Assembly (NCBI GenBank): GCA_934162615.1
Contig: CAKPJK010000018.1
Coordinates: 1 to 24,992, forward strand
Direction: 5' to 3'
Source of the DNA: an uncultured Clostridia bacterium
GTDB lineage: Bacteria > Bacillota > Clostridia > TANB77 > CAG-508
DNA: 24,992 nucleotides
Positions within the stretch are counted from its first letter, which is position 1; each line of letters starts with the position of its first letter. Both the position numbers and the translations under genes were made by a program. The notes beneath the pieces are model-generated. The model made no database searches. It had not been told where the DNA came from and worked only from the letters and a program-made list of their open reading frames with translations. Below, piece after piece: positions 21,576-24,992 of this stretch.

Positions 21576-23111
21576 GTGAAAAACAATGAATTAATTTTAA
21601 TTTTAGACTTCGGTGGACAATATAATCAATTAATAGCAAGACGTGTAAGAGAATGTAATGTTTATTCAGAAGTTGTCCCTTTTGACATTTCTATTGAAAA
21701 AATCAAAGAAAAAAATCCAAAAGGAATCATTTTTACAGGAGGACCTGCAAGTGTATATGGAGAAGATTCTCCAAGATGTGCAGAAGGAATTTTTGAACTT
21801 GGAATTCCTGTACTTGGAATATGCTATGGAATGCAACTTATGACATACACATTAGGTGGTAATGTTGCAAGAGCAGATAAAAGAGAATATGGTACAACAG
21901 ATGTATCTATTGATAACTCTTCCCTACTTTTTGAAGGATTTGAAAATACAAATGGTTTCTTAATGAGCCATACAGATTTTGTTGAAAAAGTTCCAGAAGG
22001 ATTCAAAAACATTGGACATACTTCATCTTGTCCAAATGCCGCAATGGAAAACAAAGAAAAAAATTTATACGGTATCCAATTCCATCCAGAAGTTAATAGT
22101 TCTATAAATGGAACACAAGTAATTAAAAACTTCTTATTTAATATTTGTAAATGTTCTGGAGACTGGATTATATCTTCTTTTGTTGAAGAAAGTATTGCAA
22201 AATTAAAAGAAAAAATTGGTGATAAAAAAGCATTATGTGCCCTATCTGGTGGTGTTGATTCATCTGTTGCTGCAGTTTTACTTTCAAGAGCTATTGGTAA
22301 AAACTTAACTTGTATTTTTGTTGACCATGGTTTGCTTCGTAAAAATGAAGGTGACGAAGTTGAGGAAGTTTTCAAAAATCAAGATATCAACTTTATTAGA
22401 GTTAATGCTAAAGATAGATTTTTAGCAAAACTTGCAGGTGTTAGTGACCCAGAAACAAAGAGAAAAATTATTGGTGAAGAATTTATAAGAGTTTTTGAAG
22501 AAGAAGCAAAAAAAATTGGTACTGTTGATTTCTTAGTACAAGGAACTATTTATCCTGACGTTATCGAAAGTGGTCTTGGAAAAAGTTCTGTTATAAAAAG
22601 TCATCATAATGTTGGTGGTTTACCTGACTATGTTGACTTCAAAGAAATAATTGAACCTTTAAGAGATTTATTTAAAGATGAAGTTAGAAAAACAGGATTA
22701 GAATTAGGAATGCCAGAAAACTTAGTATTTAGACAACCATTCCCCGGTCCAGGTCTTGCAATAAGAGTTATTGGAGATATTACTGAAGATAAATTAAATA
22801 TTTTAAAAGATGCAGATTATATCTTCAGAGAAGAAATTGCAAATGCAGGATTACACAAAAATATTAATCAATATTTTGCAGTATTAACAAATTTAAAATC
22901 AGTTGGTGTTATGGGTGACGAAAGAACTTATGACTATACTGTTGCATTAAGAGCAGTTGAAACAACAGATTTTATGACAGGTGTTTGGAGCAGAATTCCT
23001 TATGAAGTTTTAGAAAAAGTTTCATCAAGAATTGTAAACGAAGTTGACCATGTAAACCGTGTTGTGTATGATATAACTTCTAAACCACCTGCAACAATTG
23101 AATGGGAATAA
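21576..23111 (+). CDS. guaA: GMP synthase (glutamine-hydrolysing), 511 aa
   Basis: Starts at GTG behind AGGAGG. The glutaminase domain has the triad Cys83 (GICYGMQLM) with His170 and Glu172 (FHPEV). The ATP pyrophosphatase domain has SGGVDSS at 224-230, then GSVDHGLLR-like IFVDHGLLRKNEGDE, and a dimerisation domain ending SKPPATIEWE. It aminates XMP to GMP using glutamine and ATP. Full length and all motifs are normal. The short upstream gap (62 bases) has no room for a purine riboswitch. Confidence 0.98.
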   Translation: MKNNELILILDFGGQYNQLIARRVRECNVYSEVVPFDISIEKIKEKNPKGIIFTGGPASVYGEDSPRCAEGIFELGIPVLGICYGMQLMTYTLGGNVARADKREYGTTDVSIDNSSLLFEGFENTNGFLMSHTDFVEKVPEGFKNIGHTSSCPNAAMENKEKNLYGIQFHPEVNSSINGTQVIKNFLFNICKCSGDWIISSFVEESIAKLKEKIGDKKALCALSGGVDSSVAAVLLSRAIGKNLTCIFVDHGLLRKNEGDEVEEVFKNQDINFIRVNAKDRFLAKLAGVSDPETKRKIIGEEFIRVFEEEAKKIGTVDFLVQGTIYPDVIESGLGKSSVIKSHHNVGGLPDYVDFKEIIEPLRDLFKDEVRKTGLELGMPENLVFRQPFPGPGLAIRVIGDITEDKLNILKDADYIFREEIANAGLHKNINQYFAVLTNLKSVGVMGDERTYDYTVALRAVETTDFMTGVWSRIPYEVLEKVSSRIVNEVDHVNRVVYDITSKPPATIEWE

Positions 23112-23123
23112 TTATAGTATAAT

Positions 23124-23166
23124 AAAAATCGGAATTTGAAGTCAAATATTCAATCCCGATTTTTTA
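23124..23166. terminator. Bidirectional terminator between guaA and ytvI
   Basis: AAAATCGG pairs with CCGATTTT with a second inner stem (TTTGAA/TTCAA) and T-runs on both strands. It overlaps the last codons of the convergent ytvI gene. Confidence 0.8.
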
Positions 23167-24261
23167 ATTTCTATCAAAAATACTTTTTACAATGCCTTCA
23201 TCTATCAAAGTTGCAAAAATATTTTTTATTATAATCAAAATAATTGGACCAACAAGCATACCTAAAACGCCAATAAACTTAAAACCTGTATACATAGCAA
23301 TTAGTGTGAAAATCGGATGTGTACCAATATGCTTACTAACTAACTTAGGTTCTAAAAATTGTCTTACTGTTGACATTATAATTAACAAAACAATAATTGC
23401 TATACCTAATTTTAAATCACCATTTAAACCAGAAATAATAGCCCAGGGAATCATAACTGTTCCAGAACCTAAAATTGGTAAAGCGTCAACAAAACCTATA
23501 AATAAAGCCATTAATAACGGAAATTCTATGTTAAAATTTGCAATTTTTAACATATATAATCCTACTAAAGAAATTATAAAAGACACTAAAATAAGTGTTG
23601 CCTCTGCTTTTAAATATCCCCCTAATGTTTTTGTTAAATCTTTTATGTGTGTTCCAACTTTAAATACCCATCTTTTTGGAAAATGGTGCTCTATTTGGTC
23701 TAAAATATATACTTTATCAACACATATTAAATATAAAGCCATAATTGTTACCACAAAATATATTATAATAGATGGCATAGATGTAATAATGTTTAATAGT
23801 CCTGTTAAAAAATTCCTAACCCACCCTGAAACTGAAGTTAGTACATCACCTGTTGAGTTTTGCATTATTGATGTTAATTCGGTTGGTAAATGAATTTTAT
23901 TAAAATCAAACTTACTTGTAAAATTTTGAAATAATATGTATGCTTTTTCTACATATCCATTTAAATCTTGCAATAAGTTTGATGCCTCTGAAATAAGTGC
24001 TACTATCCCCCACGCTACTGCTCCTATTATTATTGCAGATACAATTATAAATATTATTATTGAACTTGTTTTTCTTGTAAATTTCATTTTTTTCATTATA
24101 AATCTTATTGCTGGTTCTACCATTAATGATATTATAAATGCTATTAAAAATGGTGTGTAAAATATTGCCAGTTTGAATGCAAAAAATAAACCAACTAATA
24201 TTAGTATAACATATAAAAATTTCTTAAGAACTCTTGTCCAATATGACATGTCAATTATCAT
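23164..24261 (-). CDS. ytvI: AI-2E family permease, YtvI-like sporulation membrane protein
   Basis: 365 aa with about eight membrane helices in the AI-2E/PerM arrangement: two near the N-terminus (FLYVILILVGLFFAFKLAIF, FLIAFIISLMVEPAIRFI), one after TRKTSS, a large central region with amphipathic parts, then a C-terminal group with FVDALPILGSGTVMIPWAII and LEPKLVSKHIGTHPIFTLIA. These last two are family signatures. Length and the DALP-GSG motif suit the YtvI subgroup linked to sporulation, but other AI-2E exporters look similar. ATG behind AGGAGAAG. Confidence 0.8.
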   Translation of the reverse strand: MIIDMSYWTRVLKKFLYVILILVGLFFAFKLAIFYTPFLIAFIISLMVEPAIRFIMKKMKFTRKTSSIIIFIIVSAIIIGAVAWGIVALISEASNLLQDLNGYVEKAYILFQNFTSKFDFNKIHLPTELTSIMQNSTGDVLTSVSGWVRNFLTGLLNIITSMPSIIIYFVVTIMALYLICVDKVYILDQIEHHFPKRWVFKVGTHIKDLTKTLGGYLKAEATLILVSFIISLVGLYMLKIANFNIEFPLLMALFIGFVDALPILGSGTVMIPWAIISGLNGDLKLGIAIIVLLIIMSTVRQFLEPKLVSKHIGTHPIFTLIAMYTGFKFIGVLGMLVGPIILIIIKNIFATLIDEGIVKSIFDRN

Positions 24262-24314
24262 TTTTTTCTTCTCCTATGTAATTATTATATGTGAATTTGT
24301 GGTTTATATTCGCT

Positions 24315-24398
24315 AAAAAAGTCCACGCAAGGTAAAATATTTTTTAGGTGAATGATTGAGACAAAAATAAAAATATTTACCATTAGCAGGACTTTTTT
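24315..24398. repeat. Nested inverted repeats, 84 bases
   Basis: The outer arms AAAAAAGTCC (24315-24324) and GGACTTTTTT (24389-24398) match exactly. Inside them GGTAAAATATTTTT (24331-24344) pairs with AAAAATATTTACC (24369-24381) with one bulged base. It lies between the CBS gene and ytvI. The outer stem with T-runs could end the CBS transcript; the long two-part structure could also be a small RNA or a miniature element. Confidence 0.65.
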
Positions 24399-24408
24399 AA
24401 TATAATTT

Positions 24409-24855
24409 TTAGGAATTATTTTTACTTGAATTACAACTACAAATATCGCTTATGGTATTGCAAACTTGTTGACTTCCTAATTGAATTTCGTTTTGTGCTA
24501 AATCTCCTAAAGTTAAAATTCCTATTACATGATTTTCTTCATCGCACACTGGTAATCTTCTTATTTGATTATTTGCCATTTTGCTTTCTGCGTTTGTTAT
24601 ATCGTCATCTTGGTTACAAGTACATAAATCCGTAGACATTATATCACTTGCCGTTGTTTGTGAGCAGTCTTTATCACATGCAACTGTTCTTAATAAAATG
24701 TCTCTATCTGTTAGTATTCCACATATACAATTGTTACTGTCACATACTGGTATACATCCTATATGGTTTTCGCTCATTAATTTTGCTACCTCAGTTATTT
24801 TAGTTTCTGGTTTTACGCAACATACATCGTCACACATACAGTCTTTTACTTTCAT
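24409..24855 (-). CDS. Cysteine-rich tandem CBS-domain protein, 148 aa
   Basis: Two CBS motifs: MKVKDCMCDDVCCVKPETKI with CIPVCDSNNCICGILTDRDI, then DIMSTDLCTCNQDDDITNAE with RRLPVCDEENHVIGILTLGD. A short Cys-containing tail follows (QQVCNTISDICSCNSSKNNS). CBS pairs bind adenosyl ligands and normally act as sensors. What stands out is about 16 cysteines in 148 residues, many in C-x-C or CC pairs near the domain starts, which suggests metal binding or redox sensing in addition. ATG behind AAAGGAG. It is a single gene unit with no attached effector domain. Confidence 0.85.
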   Translation of the reverse strand: MKVKDCMCDDVCCVKPETKITEVAKLMSENHIGCIPVCDSNNCICGILTDRDILLRTVACDKDCSQTTASDIMSTDLCTCNQDDDITNAESKMANNQIRRLPVCDEENHVIGILTLGDLAQNEIQLGSQQVCNTISDICSCNSSKNNS

Positions 24856-24929
24856 TTTGTAATTCTCCTTTCAAATAATAAGTTTGAAAAAATTTGGATT
24901 ATTTACTTTTGAAGTTTTTTATATTCTAG

Positions 24930-24956
24930 GAAAGTTATCATAGTATGATAACTTTC
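24930..24956. repeat. 27-bp near-perfect palindrome
   Basis: GAAAGTTATCATA (24930-24942) and TATGATAACTTTC (24944-24956) are exact reverse complements around one base. It lies about 75 bases upstream of the CBS gene start. It may be an operator for a dimeric regulator or a hairpin terminator with a 3-base loop; T-richness to the left on the minus strand allows the latter. Confidence 0.6.
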
Positions 24957-24992
24957 TGTAGAAGATAAATATGGCAGAAATTAGATTTTGTA

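Noticed and set aside
23192..23893. Open 233-codon frame on the + strand opposite ytvI
   Set aside because: Antisense shadow of a membrane protein; low complexity and no ribosome site.
24971..24992. ATG near the right edge (MAEIRF) as a gene start
   Set aside because: No ribosome site upstream and only seven codons visible.
1..24992. tRNA or rRNA genes, including a tRNA at the prophage junction
   Set aside because: I saw no cloverleaf, CCA-end or rRNA-like conserved stretch at the junctions or elsewhere; this was by eye and a covariance search could still find one.

Overview
The window is AT-rich Firmicutes DNA, most likely from a spore-forming Clostridia-type bacterium. This rests on yabP-yabQ-divIC in their usual cluster, a YtvI-type sporulation permease, low-GC codon use, strong AGGAGG-type ribosome sites and a UGA frameshift site in prfB of classical form. 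I cannot name the genus.

Region 1 (432-7604) is what appears to be a complete filamentous-phage (inovirus-type) prophage of about 7.15 kb between two copies of a 21-bp direct repeat. It has no integrase or transposase. The left repeat sits in a dif-like 11-6-11 site, so capture by host XerC/XerD is the simplest model. All structural genes read leftward. In order of transcription they are: an unknown 89-aa gene, an ssDNA-binding-like gene, a 44-aa membrane protein, two tandem major coat genes, a terminator, a pIII-like adsorption gene whose second half lies in the -1 frame behind an A AAA AAG heptamer, a pVI-like membrane protein, three small membrane proteins, a Zot/pI-like assembly ATPase with an apparent extra base, an 82-aa gene, a hairpin-rich intergenic region (candidate origin or packaging signal), a Rep_trans-like initiator and two small genes. 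A Cro/CI-type repressor and a two-TM membrane protein read rightward. Between the two directions lie three 19-bp palindromic operators over a consensus leftward promoter, which makes a compact lysogeny switch.

Region 2 (7605-24992) is host chromosome. It holds a deoxyribosyltransferase-like enzyme, a maltose-type acetyltransferase, a decayed COG2865 regulator, rho, divIC, yabQ, yabP, a small unknown gene, a short aspartate kinase, prfB, a membrane-anchored polysaccharide deacetylase, secA, a DUF1980-like protein, guaB, an unknown gene with odd codon use, guaA, ytvI and a cysteine-rich CBS-pair protein. Most units end in clear intrinsic terminators, many of them shared by convergent genes.

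Points most worth following: (a) the -1 frameshift design of the adsorption protein, where the short product ends in a copy of the major-coat helix and the long product in a linker, 11-residue repeats and another anchor; (b) the prophage switch; (c) the dif-like attachment site with no integrase; (d) two apparent +1 frameshifts, one in the phage assembly ATPase and one in secA, both at C-CGG-TT.
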